From: Parashewanella spongiae
GTDB taxonomy: Bacteria; Pseudomonadota; Gammaproteobacteria; Enterobacterales; Shewanellaceae
Reading direction: 5' to 3'
Assembly: GCF_004358345.1 (NCBI RefSeq)
Contig: NZ_CP037952.1
Span: 2,542,001-2,606,000, forward strand
Length of the DNA: 64,000 nt
Below the pieces are notes generated by a model, which saw nothing but the letters and a program-made list of their open reading frames with translations, was not told the origin of the DNA and ran no database searches. A program made the translations under genes and the position numbers. Shown piece by piece: positions 17,596 to 26,357 of the stretch (the stretch's first letter is position 1; every line of letters starts with the position of its first letter).

Positions 17596-20307
17596 ATGAA
17601 AACAATAATTCAACAGTTAATGTGCTTATCCAAGAATTTACCAATGCGCTTAGCTATAAGCTTAGTTATTGTGACAGGAGCTCACGCTCAGACTTCTGTT
17701 AATCAAAAAGAACAACCAATTGGTTCCCTTACCCAAGAAAGGGCTCTTACATCACAAGAAACATTACACCAGTTTGCCCAGTACCTAGATATTAAATATC
17801 AACTCATATCTAATTACCCAGAACAAATTTGCGATTCAGAAAAAAAAGACAAACGATGTTTTCTTGTGCGTATTTCATTCACCCCTAAACATGATTTTAT
17901 TGCAAAAAACTGGAGAATTATCTTCAGTCAAATGCGACCAGTAAAGAAAGTGCTTTCCAATGATTTTGGTATAAAAATCATTCAAGGAGACCTCAATGAA
18001 ATTATCCCTCGTGAGCACTTTAGTGGTTTTAAAGCCGATAACACTTATCATCTCGATTTTCTTGCTGAGCATTGGCAACTAGCCGAATCAGATGCTATGC
18101 CAAATTATTATATTGTGGCGGGTAATCTAAAGCCTGAAATCATAGCTAGCACTCAGCTCAATTACGATCTTCAGACTCAGTTAGAAGTTCGTCCATATGC
18201 GCCAGCTTTTAATGACTTGGAAGTGCAATACAAACGAAGTAAGACTGATAAATTGCCGTATGATGGTGCCAAGCAAGTTTTTAAAGATAATCGCGATATA
18301 AAAGCGATCCCAACTAAAATTCAAGGGCAAATATTGCCTACTCCAAAGCGTTTAAAAATCAATCAGAGTCAAATGGTTTCTTTAGCGAACGGATTGTTTT
18401 TTGATTATCAAAACCTATCAAAAAAAGTAAAACCTGAAGATCTAGATCCCGCCATTAAGCGTTTACAGGTTTTAGGTGTAAAACAAAATGAAAAAGGAAT
18501 AGTGGTTCGATTTAAAACTAATCCTATGCTGGTACCGGAGTCTTATCAGCTAACGGTAACTCCAAAACTAATTACCATTTATGGAAAGGATGCTGCAAGC
18601 TACTCCTACGGGTTAAGTAGCATTGCCTCAGCTGTACACTTATCAAGTTTAAGTTTACCTGAGATGGTGATTGAAGATTCGCCACGGTATGAATTTCGTG
18701 GCATGCACCTAGATGTGTCTCGAAACTTTCGTAGCAAAGAATACGTGCTAAAACTACTCGATCAAATGGCAGCATATAAACTGAATGCGTTACATTTACA
18801 CATGGCTGATGATGAAGGCTGGCGCTTACAGATCCAAGACTTGCCAGAATTAACCCAAGTTGGCAGTCGTCGTTGCCACGATCTGACAGAAAGTCGGTGC
18901 TTATTACCTCAATTAGGTAGTGGCCCAGATGATAAGGCGAATCCAGATGTAAATGGTTTTTACTCTAAGCAAGATTACATTGAAATTTTAACCTATGCCG
19001 CCGCAAGACAAATTCAAGTTATTCCGTCTATGGATATGCCGGGGCACTCAAGAGCGGCTATTCGCTCAATGGAAGCTAGATATCGTAACTTAATGGCAAA
19101 AAATCAGCCAGAAGAGGCTGAAATGTATCGTTTACTTGATCCTCTAGATAAAACCGAATACCGCTCAGTTCAGTATTATAACGACAATACACTAAATGTA
19201 TGTTTACCTAGCACCTATGCTTTTGTAGATAAAGTAATTGAAGAAATAACTCGTTTGCATGAACAAGCAGGTGCACCATTAGCTATTTACCATATTGGTG
19301 CAGACGAAACAGCAGGTGCGTGGCTCAACTCACCGGCTTGTGAAGGTTTTGTGGCTAATAGAAACAATGGAATTGAAGACAAATCACAACTCGGAGCCTA
19401 TTTTATTGAACGTATCGCTAATATGTTGGACGACAAAGGCATTAAAGCAGCAGGTTGGAGTGATGGCTTAGGTCATGTAAATCCTGAAAAAATGCCAAAC
19501 AGCGTTCATACTAACTTATGGGATATACTCTCACATGGTGGACATAAAAACGTACACAATCAGTTAGCACTGGGTTGGGATGCCGTGCTTTCTACTCCTG
19601 ATGTATTGTATTTTGATATGCCTTCAGCTGCTGATCCAAGAGAGCATGGTTATTATTGGGCTAGCCGTAAAACCAATAGTCGCCAGATTCACAGTTTTAT
19701 GCCGGATAATTTGCCTGCTAATGCTGAGCAGTGGCGAGATATTGAGAATAAACCTTACCAAGCAGATGACCGATTAGAAAAAAAAGTCGGGAAATTTGCA
19801 AACCAACCAAAAGAAAGAAAGCATCATGTGGCAGGTCTTCAAGGACAATTATGGACGGAAACCATTCGCAGTGATGTAATGGCTGACAGTATGATTTACC
19901 CAAGAATGTTGTTGTTAGCCGAAAAGGCATGGCATAAACCACAATGGGAGGTGCCATATGATTATGGAGGGCTTCTTTATAATGCTGAATCGGAATATTT
20001 CACACCTTTTGCTCGTGAACAACAACGTACAGATTGGCAAAGAATAGCAAACCATCTTGGACATAATGAACTTGCAAAATTAGAACTGCAAGGTGTGATT
20101 TATCGTCTACCTCCACCCGGAGCTAAAATAATCAATGGAAAGTTACATGCTAATGTGAGCTTTCCTGGACTTGAGATTCAATTTAAGCTACCAGGCAAAG
20201 ACTGGCAGACTTATACAAATCCAATCTCAGTAAAAGCTCCGGTAGAGTTACGGAGCGTATCACACCTTGGTAATCGTGCAAGCCGAAGTCAATTCATAGA
20301 AGAATAA
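17596..20307 (+). CDS. Family GH20 beta-N-acetylhexosaminidase
   Basis: A 903-aa exported enzyme that removes terminal GlcNAc from chito-oligosaccharides. The start is the ATG at 17596 behind AAAAAGGCG; the frame extends upstream only to a TTG. Residues 1-32 form a signal peptide ending GAHA-QTS. An N-terminal carbohydrate-binding-like domain and a GH20b domain (around 240-350) precede the catalytic barrel. The barrel contains FRGMHLDVSRNF, HLHMADDEGWRLQI, and the catalytic pair Asp570-Glu571 in YHIGADETAGAW. Its length matches the long chitobiase type. It probably acts in the periplasm, feeding GlcNAc to NagP. It lies between the receptor and nagK, within the nag regulon. Confidence 0.92.
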   Translation: MKTIIQQLMCLSKNLPMRLAISLVIVTGAHAQTSVNQKEQPIGSLTQERALTSQETLHQFAQYLDIKYQLISNYPEQICDSEKKDKRCFLVRISFTPKHDFIAKNWRIIFSQMRPVKKVLSNDFGIKIIQGDLNEIIPREHFSGFKADNTYHLDFLAEHWQLAESDAMPNYYIVAGNLKPEIIASTQLNYDLQTQLEVRPYAPAFNDLEVQYKRSKTDKLPYDGAKQVFKDNRDIKAIPTKIQGQILPTPKRLKINQSQMVSLANGLFFDYQNLSKKVKPEDLDPAIKRLQVLGVKQNEKGIVVRFKTNPMLVPESYQLTVTPKLITIYGKDAASYSYGLSSIASAVHLSSLSLPEMVIEDSPRYEFRGMHLDVSRNFRSKEYVLKLLDQMAAYKLNALHLHMADDEGWRLQIQDLPELTQVGSRRCHDLTESRCLLPQLGSGPDDKANPDVNGFYSKQDYIEILTYAAARQIQVIPSMDMPGHSRAAIRSMEARYRNLMAKNQPEEAEMYRLLDPLDKTEYRSVQYYNDNTLNVCLPSTYAFVDKVIEEITRLHEQAGAPLAIYHIGADETAGAWLNSPACEGFVANRNNGIEDKSQLGAYFIERIANMLDDKGIKAAGWSDGLGHVNPEKMPNSVHTNLWDILSHGGHKNVHNQLALGWDAVLSTPDVLYFDMPSAADPREHGYYWASRKTNSRQIHSFMPDNLPANAEQWRDIENKPYQADDRLEKKVGKFANQPKERKHHVAGLQGQLWTETIRSDVMADSMIYPRMLLLAEKAWHKPQWEVPYDYGGLLYNAESEYFTPFAREQQRTDWQRIANHLGHNELAKLELQGVIYRLPPPGAKIINGKLHANVSFPGLEIQFKLPGKDWQTYTNPISVKAPVELRSVSHLGNRASRSQFIEE

Positions 20308-20443
20308 TGTTCCTTTTATTATATCTTCCTTACATTATTTGTTTGGAAATAGAAGGGCGTTTTAACTGCAAGTTGTGTAAGTAATATGAATGTGATTACT
20401 GTGGCATGAAATTCTTAGTAATGTAAAAGAAATGAGGTTAAGA

Positions 20444-21349
20444 ATGGAGCAAGACTCTAATCAACAACGGCCATTATTTATTGGCATTGATGGAGGTGGA
20501 AGTAAATGCCGAGCCGCCATTTATGACGCTGATAACCGAAAGCTTGGTGAAGGCATAGCGGGGAGAGCTAATCCATTATTTGGGGTAGAGCAAACATTTT
20601 CAGCGATCCACCAAGCTACAGAAAAGGCGCTTGTAGATTCAAACTTACCATTAGATATGCAAAAGTCACTTATTGCAGGTGTAGGCATTGCCGGAGTCAA
20701 TGTGCCTGCTTTATTCGATAAAGTTGCACAATGGCGTCATCCATTTAGCGAAATGTATCTAACGACAGATTTACATATCGCATGCGCTGGAGCACATTTG
20801 GGGGGCAATGGTGCCGTGATCATCACTGGTACTGGGTCATGCGGTTTTGCTCAGGTTGATGAGCGACAATTGACTTTAGGTGGTTATGGCTTTGCCCTCG
20901 GGGATAAGGGAAGCGGTGGTTGGTATGGTCTAAAAGCGGCCGAATATGTATTACTTTCACTCGATGGTTTTAAGCCTCACACTCAACTCACGGAAAAATT
21001 GCTTCATCATTATTCTGTCGATAATGCATTAGGCATAGTTGAAAACCTAGCGGGTAAGCCCTCTAGTAATTTTGCTGAATTAGCGGCTTATGTATTTATT
21101 TGTGCAAAAAACCAGGATAAAGCTGCTATTGAGATCCTTAAAGAAGGTGCGAACTACATAAGTGATTTGGCTCGTAAATTATTAGCTATAAGAACAACTC
21201 GTTTTTCAATTATTGGTGGATTAGCTGAGCCATTATTACCATGGTTGGATGATGATATTGCTAATCAAGTACAGCCAGCGTTAGCTTCACCTGAAGTCGG
21301 TGCTATTTATTTTGCTCAACAACAAATGCAAAAAAAGCTTGTTGGGTAA
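20444..21349 (+). CDS. nagK: N-acetylglucosamine kinase, BadF/BadG type (NagK)
   Basis: A 301-aa cytoplasmic kinase that phosphorylates GlcNAc to GlcNAc-6-P with ATP. It has the ASKHA-fold phosphate-1 motif FIGIDGGGSKCRAAIYD at the N-terminus, TTDLHIACAGAHLGGNGAVIITGTGSCG (phosphate-2 and substrate region), GDKGSGGWYGLKAAEY, and the adenosine motif IIGGLAEPLLPWL. I chose the ATG at 20444 because TGAGG (20434-20438) lies six bases upstream of it. An in-frame ATG at 20432 would place this ribosome-binding site inside the gene. It is followed 24 bp later by nagB-II, and the four genes from nagK to nagX look like one transcription unit. Confidence 0.9.
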   Translation: MEQDSNQQRPLFIGIDGGGSKCRAAIYDADNRKLGEGIAGRANPLFGVEQTFSAIHQATEKALVDSNLPLDMQKSLIAGVGIAGVNVPALFDKVAQWRHPFSEMYLTTDLHIACAGAHLGGNGAVIITGTGSCGFAQVDERQLTLGGYGFALGDKGSGGWYGLKAAEYVLLSLDGFKPHTQLTEKLLHHYSVDNALGIVENLAGKPSSNFAELAAYVFICAKNQDKAAIEILKEGANYISDLARKLLAIRTTRFSIIGGLAEPLLPWLDDDIANQVQPALASPEVGAIYFAQQQMQKKLVG

Positions 21350-21373
21350 GCGGCTATAAAATTAGGAAATTTA

Positions 21374-22375
21374 ATGTTAACAAAAACGATTATGGAGCAA
21401 GAGGCGCGCTCAGTGCCGGAGATAATAAAGCAGCAACTTAAAGATAATGAACCTTTAGTTAAGGCTTTGGCAAAACAATTAAAAGAAAAGCCTTATAAAT
21501 TTGCCATGGTTATTGGCCGAGGTTCATCTGATCATGCTGGAGTATTTGCAAAATATTTACTAGAAATTGAATTAGGATTACCAACATTTGCTGCTGCTCC
21601 TTCAGTATCTAGTGTGTATAACAAACAGCTTAGTCTACATGAAGGTATTGCCATTATTATCTCTCAGTCAGGGCGAAGCCCAGATATCTTAGCTCAAGCA
21701 AGAATGGCTAAAGACGCTGGGGCATTTTGTATCGCATTAGTGAATGATGAAACTGCACCAGTTAAAGATATTGTTGACGTGTTTATCCCTTTAAGAGCTG
21801 GTGAAGAAAAGGCTGTTGCGGCAACGAAGAGTTATCTTGCTACTTTAAGTGCATTACTTCAAATCACTGCTTACTGGAAACAAGACGCTAAATTAATCTC
21901 CTCACTAATTGATTTACCGCAATCACTACAACAAGTAATAGAAAGTAAACAGCAGCTTACTACTGAATCAGTGGCCGAATACCGCAATCTAATCGTATTA
22001 GGTCGTGGTATTGGAATGGGGATTTGTAAAGAGATCGCATTAAAACTTAAAGAGGTCTGCTGTATTCATGCAGAAGCTTTTTCAAGTGCTGAGTTTTTAC
22101 ATGGCCCTGTTACTTTAGTACAGACCCAATTGAAATTACTAGATGTATCAGTAGCTGATGAAGCATTTGAATCACATAAGACCCAAGTGAATGAAGTGAA
22201 GCAGCGAGGTGGTGATATTACGCTCTTACATCAAGTGTGTAACAAATTACACCCAAGGCTCGCACCATTAGCAGTATTACAACGATTTTATATTGATGTT
22301 GCCGCTATCGCTATTGCTAAGGGTATTAATCCAGATGAGCCCGCGGGATTGAAAAAAGTTACACAAACGCTTTAA
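21374..22375 (+). CDS. nagB-II: Glucosamine-6-phosphate deaminase, SIS-domain type (NagB-II)
   Basis: A 333-aa protein with two SIS (sugar isomerase) domains. The first has VIGRGSSDHAGVFAKY and AIIISQSGRSPDILAQ; the second has VLGRGIGMGICKEIALKLKEV and AEAFSSAEFLHGP. This is the non-orthologous replacement of the classical NagB, known from Shewanella, and it converts glucosamine-6-P to fructose-6-P and ammonia. It resembles the isomerase half of GlmS without the glutaminase domain, as expected. The start ATG follows TAGGAAA. The genes on both sides (nagK, nagA) support the assignment. A related GlmS-like aminotransferase is less likely in this context. Confidence 0.9.
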   Translation: MLTKTIMEQEARSVPEIIKQQLKDNEPLVKALAKQLKEKPYKFAMVIGRGSSDHAGVFAKYLLEIELGLPTFAAAPSVSSVYNKQLSLHEGIAIIISQSGRSPDILAQARMAKDAGAFCIALVNDETAPVKDIVDVFIPLRAGEEKAVAATKSYLATLSALLQITAYWKQDAKLISSLIDLPQSLQQVIESKQQLTTESVAEYRNLIVLGRGIGMGICKEIALKLKEVCCIHAEAFSSAEFLHGPVTLVQTQLKLLDVSVADEAFESHKTQVNEVKQRGGDITLLHQVCNKLHPRLAPLAVLQRFYIDVAAIAIAKGINPDEPAGLKKVTQTL

Positions 22376-22392
22376 CGGAATTTGAGGTAATT

Positions 22393-23532
22393 ATGGCACA
22401 GCAGTATATTGCTCGCCGCCTGTTTGATGGTGAACGCTATTTTGAAAATTTAGGGTTTTCAGTGGAAAAAGGGGTAATCACTGAATTTGATATATCCGTG
22501 GATAATACAGCACTTTTGTTAACAGGAACTGTGATGCCTGGTTATATTGATGTTCAAGTTAATGGCGGTGGTGGTGTGCTATTTAATGCTACGCCAACTG
22601 TCGATGCCATAAAGACCATTGCACAAACCCATGCTCGTTTTGGAACGACAAGCCTACTACCAACATTAGTTACTGATGATTACGACACCATGCATTGTGC
22701 AACTGAGGCAGTAGTTGAAGCGTTAGAGCAAAAAGTAAACGGAGTCGTTGGCGTTCATTTTGAAGGCCCACACCTTTCGGTTACAAAAAAAGGGGTTCAC
22801 TGTGCTGAGCATATCCGCACGATTTCCGATAAAGAGTTAGCGTTATTTATGCGTAAAAATATTGGAAAATGTGTTGTAACTCTCGCTCCTGAAAATATTT
22901 CGGCCGATATCATCAAAGAGTTGGTTCAAGCAGATGTTACCGTATGTTTGGGCCATTCTAATGCAGATTATGATACTACTCTTTTAGCCTTAGATGCGGG
23001 AGCAAAGGGCTTTACACATCTATTTAATGCAATGTCACCAATGACTTCGCGTGAACCGGGGATGGTGGGAGCTGCACTATATGATGAACACTCATGGTGC
23101 GGTTTAATTGTTGATGGTTTACATGTTCACCCTCTTTCTGCGCAAGTAGCTTTAAAAGCCAAACCCAAAGGCAAAATTATGTTAGTAACTGATGCCATGC
23201 CTCCAGTAGGGCTTGAGGATGATGTCAGTTTTGAGTTCTTTGGACAGGTTATAGTTCGACGTGGTAATCAACTTAATGCGTTAACTGGTGAACTTGCAGG
23301 CTGTGTACTTGATATGCATACAGCGGTAACAAATTCAGTAGAAAAATTACAAGTAAGTATAGAGGAAGCAAATCGAATGGCATCTTTATATCCAGCTGAA
23401 TTTTTGGGCTTGAGCAGCACGAAAGGTCGGCTGGTGAAAGGGGCTAATGCCGACTTTGTTGTAATTAATGACCGCCAACAACTGCAACAAACCGTAATTA
23501 GTGGGCAAAATGTATTCCAGAGCAGAGTATAA
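22393..23532 (+). CDS. nagA: N-acetylglucosamine-6-phosphate deacetylase
   Basis: A 379-aa amidohydrolase that deacetylates GlcNAc-6-P to glucosamine-6-P. Visible motifs are GYIDVQVNGGGG, the metal ligand Glu in VHFEGPHLS with the substrate His in KKGVHC, VCLGHSNADYD and FTHLFNAMSPM (metal-binding His residues), and the catalytic Asp in MLVTDAMPPVG. Length is typical for NagA. The ATG at 22393 follows TTGAGG. The next gene starts 3 bp after this stop codon, so the two are likely translationally coupled. Confidence 0.93.
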   Translation: MAQQYIARRLFDGERYFENLGFSVEKGVITEFDISVDNTALLLTGTVMPGYIDVQVNGGGGVLFNATPTVDAIKTIAQTHARFGTTSLLPTLVTDDYDTMHCATEAVVEALEQKVNGVVGVHFEGPHLSVTKKGVHCAEHIRTISDKELALFMRKNIGKCVVTLAPENISADIIKELVQADVTVCLGHSNADYDTTLLALDAGAKGFTHLFNAMSPMTSREPGMVGAALYDEHSWCGLIVDGLHVHPLSAQVALKAKPKGKIMLVTDAMPPVGLEDDVSFEFFGQVIVRRGNQLNALTGELAGCVLDMHTAVTNSVEKLQVSIEEANRMASLYPAEFLGLSSTKGRLVKGANADFVVINDRQQLQQTVISGQNVFQSRV

Positions 23533-23534
23533 CT

Positions 23535-24674
23535 ATGACAAATCAACATACTGAATCCTTAAAATCTAACTCTCGTTTGTTATCTCTAGATGCACTAAGA
23601 GGGTTTGATATGTTTTGGATCATTGGTGGTGAATTTTTGTTTTCTGCATTTTTTGTTTTCTCTGGCTGGTCTGGATGGCTTTGGTTCGATGATCAAATGA
23701 AACATAGCCAAGGGCATGGTTTTACTGCTTATGATTTGATTTTCCCTCTATTTATTTTTCTTTCAGGTATTACGCTGGGTTTGTCGGCCAAATGTATCAC
23801 AGATTTAGATTTCAAAGCGCGTCTGCCTACTTATCGCAAAGCGGTTTTTAGGCTCTTTTTATTACTTAGCTTTGGTGTACTTTACAATCATGGTTGGGGG
23901 ACCGGACTGCCTGCAGCCGAAGATATTCGGTATGCTAGTGTACTAGGGCGGATTGCTTTTGCATGGTTCTTTGCTTTCTTGCTTGTTTACCATACCCAAC
24001 TGCGCACTCAAATATTTTGGGTTATTGGTATTCTAGTTGGTTATAGTTCGCTACAACTTTGTGCGCCATTGATGAATTCAGAATTGAGTCAATTTGATCC
24101 TGAAACCTCAATCAATGCTTGGATTGATTCTCACTTTTTACCTGGACAAATCTACCAGCAAAAATCCTATGATCCTGAGGGACTATTATCAACACTTCCA
24201 GCTATATGTAATGCACTTTTTGGGTTTTTCGTAGGTCAATACCTAATACGTATGGCAGCCAATTCTAAAATTAAAGTTGCTATTGTTTTGACATTAATTG
24301 GAGTAGTTATTCTGGGATTAGGCTGGCTTATAGATATGGTAATTCCTGTAAATAAAGATTTATGGACAAGCAGTTTTGTGTTGGTCTCAGTGGGCTGGAG
24401 TGTATTGATATTTAGTTTGTTTTACATGCTGGTTGATGTATTGGGTTTCAAAAAATTGGTTTTTCCATTCGTGGTAATCGGCTGTAATGCCATCATTGTT
24501 TATCTGGCATCGAGCCTAATAAATTGGAAGTACACTTCAAATAGTTTATTTGGACAGTTGATCACTAATACGGCTCCGTATGCTCAGCCTTTAATGGCAA
24601 CAGTAACCCTATTACTGGTGCAATGGTTAGTATTGTGGTGGCTTTATCAACGAAAAATTTTCATTCGAACGTAA
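23535..24674 (+). CDS. nagX: NagX, multi-pass membrane protein (DUF5009/HGSNAT-like)
   Basis: A 379-aa inner-membrane protein with about ten hydrophobic segments and the N-terminal signature RLLSLDALRGFDMFWIIGGE followed by HSQGHGFTAYDLIFPLFIFLSGI. This is the acyltransferase-3/HGSNAT-like family called NagX in Shewanella nag loci. Its exact role is not established; a function in transport or acetyl-group handling of amino sugars is suggested by conservation in these clusters. It starts 3 bp after nagA and ends the nagK-nagB-nagA-nagX run. Confidence 0.85.
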   Translation: MTNQHTESLKSNSRLLSLDALRGFDMFWIIGGEFLFSAFFVFSGWSGWLWFDDQMKHSQGHGFTAYDLIFPLFIFLSGITLGLSAKCITDLDFKARLPTYRKAVFRLFLLLSFGVLYNHGWGTGLPAAEDIRYASVLGRIAFAWFFAFLLVYHTQLRTQIFWVIGILVGYSSLQLCAPLMNSELSQFDPETSINAWIDSHFLPGQIYQQKSYDPEGLLSTLPAICNALFGFFVGQYLIRMAANSKIKVAIVLTLIGVVILGLGWLIDMVIPVNKDLWTSSFVLVSVGWSVLIFSLFYMLVDVLGFKKLVFPFVVIGCNAIIVYLASSLINWKYTSNSLFGQLITNTAPYAQPLMATVTLLLVQWLVLWWLYQRKIFIRT

Positions 24675-24916
24675 CAGAAGTTGGGGCATTAATTAGTAAC
24701 CTGATCTCGGGGTAATGAAATATATAACTCATTGTTTCATAAGTGGTAAGTTTTGAGCCCAATCTACGGTGCTGTAGAGGTTTGCTTATCCAGAGTTCAG
24801 GTTAAGTATATAAGATACCATCGATAAATTCTTTGAGAATCATTGTGCTGAAGTAGCGCACTTAATAACGTCAGAAATTTATGGTTGGTAATTTAATAAC
24901 AAAAGGCAAAATAATT
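24675..24916. other. nagX-nagP intergenic region with repeat-like segment
   Basis: No gene is seen. The stretch around 24806-24848 (ATATAAGATACC, TCGATAAATTCTTTGA, ATCATTGTGCT) resembles 47225-47270 (ATATAAGTACC, TCGATAAGTTCTTTGA, TTATTGTGTT), so both may be remnants of one repeat. No palindromic NagR site was recognised before nagP. Confidence 0.4.
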
Positions 24917-26233
24917 ATGACAATTGCAACTCCATTATCCACCTCAAATAGAAGCAGTATCTTGCCAATGACTATAGTCGGGATATTGTTTTTTATCTTC
25001 GGCTTTGTGACTTGGCTAAATGGTTCACTTATTCCATTTTTACAAATTATTTGTGATCTTAATGAATTTCAAGCACTCCTAGTAACCTTTGCTTTTTACA
25101 TAGCGTATACGGTTATGGCTTTGCCAATGTCGTACCTTCTCAAACGTACAGGTTATAAAGATGGTATGGCTATAGGTTTGGCCATTATGGTAGTGGGGGC
25201 TTTGCTTTTTATTCCTGCAGCTATGAGTGCGAACTTTTTAGTTTTTTTATTGGCGCTTTTCATCTTAGGCACAGGTTTAACCATTCTACAAACGGCGTCA
25301 AATCCTTATGTTGTGTTAATTGGCCCAAGTGAAAGTGCGGCAATGCGTATTTCCATTATGGGGTTAATCAATAAAGCGGCGGGGGTATTAGTACCAATTG
25401 TTTTTACAGCATTAGTGCTTTCAGACTTAACGAGTTTTAATGCCGAATCTATCGCACAGCTGAGTGAAAAAGACCGCGAAGTTCAAATAGTTGAATTGTC
25501 CTCACGATTGGTAATGCCTTACCTATTTATGGCCGCTGCATTGTGTGGATTAGTTGCTTTAGTAAAGTTATCTTCTTTACCTGAAATTGAATTTGAGGAA
25601 GAAGATAAAGCAGAAGATAAACTTGGAATCATGCAATTCCCACAAGTCGTTTTAGGTTCTGTTGCAATTTTTGCTTACGTTGGGATCGAAGTTATCGCTG
25701 GAGATACTATTGGTCTTTATGGCTCTAGTTTAGATCTAGAAAACTTTGCGTCATTCACTTCGTATACCATGATGTTTATGGTTGTAGGTTATATTATTGG
25801 TGTTATATGCATTCCGAAATATTTTAGTCAAGAAACTGCATTAATTTCCTCAGCTATAGCTGGCGGGCTGTGTACTTTAGGTGCAGTATTTGGATCTGAA
25901 ACAAGCCATTTAATAAGCGATATTTTATGGGGCTGGACTGGAATTCAAACCCTTCCTAATAGTTTAACTTTTGTAGCTATGATGGGTTTAGCTCATGCTT
26001 TGGTATGGCCTGCTGTTTGGCCTTTAGCGCTACAAGGTCTTGGCCGTTATACTGCTCAAGGCTCTGCTTTGCTTATTATGGGTATTTCAGGTGGTGCAAT
26101 TTTGCCACTGGCTTTTGGCGCTATTGCAGATGGTGCTGGCAGTTTACAAATTGCATACGTCTTAGGCTTCGCCTGTTACGCATTTATCTTTTTCTATGCT
26201 ATCAAAGGTCATAAGATGCGCAGTTGGAAGTAA
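24917..26233 (+). CDS. nagP: N-acetylglucosamine permease, FucP/NagP-type MFS transporter
   Basis: A 438-aa major-facilitator protein with twelve predicted membrane helices of the FucP/GluP (FHS) family: N-terminal FFIFGFVTWLNGSLIPFLQIICDL, then ALPMSYLLKRTGYKDGMAIGL, ILQTASNPYVVLIGP in the fifth helix region, and HALVWPAVWPLALQGLGRYTAQGSALL in the C-half. The FGFVTWLNG and TASNPYV motifs are typical of this sugar:H+ symporter family. The ATG at 24917 is preferred (MTIATPL, preceded by AAAGGC); an in-frame ATG at 24881 adds twelve residues of no membrane character. Position at the end of the nag cluster fits inner-membrane GlcNAc uptake. Confidence 0.9.
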   Translation: MTIATPLSTSNRSSILPMTIVGILFFIFGFVTWLNGSLIPFLQIICDLNEFQALLVTFAFYIAYTVMALPMSYLLKRTGYKDGMAIGLAIMVVGALLFIPAAMSANFLVFLLALFILGTGLTILQTASNPYVVLIGPSESAAMRISIMGLINKAAGVLVPIVFTALVLSDLTSFNAESIAQLSEKDREVQIVELSSRLVMPYLFMAAALCGLVALVKLSSLPEIEFEEEDKAEDKLGIMQFPQVVLGSVAIFAYVGIEVIAGDTIGLYGSSLDLENFASFTSYTMMFMVVGYIIGVICIPKYFSQETALISSAIAGGLCTLGAVFGSETSHLISDILWGWTGIQTLPNSLTFVAMMGLAHALVWPAVWPLALQGLGRYTAQGSALLIMGISGGAILPLAFGAIADGAGSLQIAYVLGFACYAFIFFYAIKGHKMRSWK

Positions 26234-26272
26234 TCCAGTTTGAGACAAATATGTCTCGATGTTTGACTCTAT

Positions 26273-26307
26273 TTGGGTTATCTAATCACACTGATTAGAT
26301 AACCCAA
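26273..26307. terminator. Hairpin between convergent nagP and 693-aa gene
   Basis: A perfect 16-bp stem, TTGGGTTATCTAATCA pairing with TGATTAGATAACCCAA, has a 3-base loop (CAC). The T-tract is poor on both strands. It lies between two convergent genes and probably acts as a shared terminator or mRNA-stabilising stem. Confidence 0.6.
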
Positions 26308-26357
26308 GTTTCTCGCAAGAAAATGGATTAATATGCTTGATGCCTGATAAGCAGTTC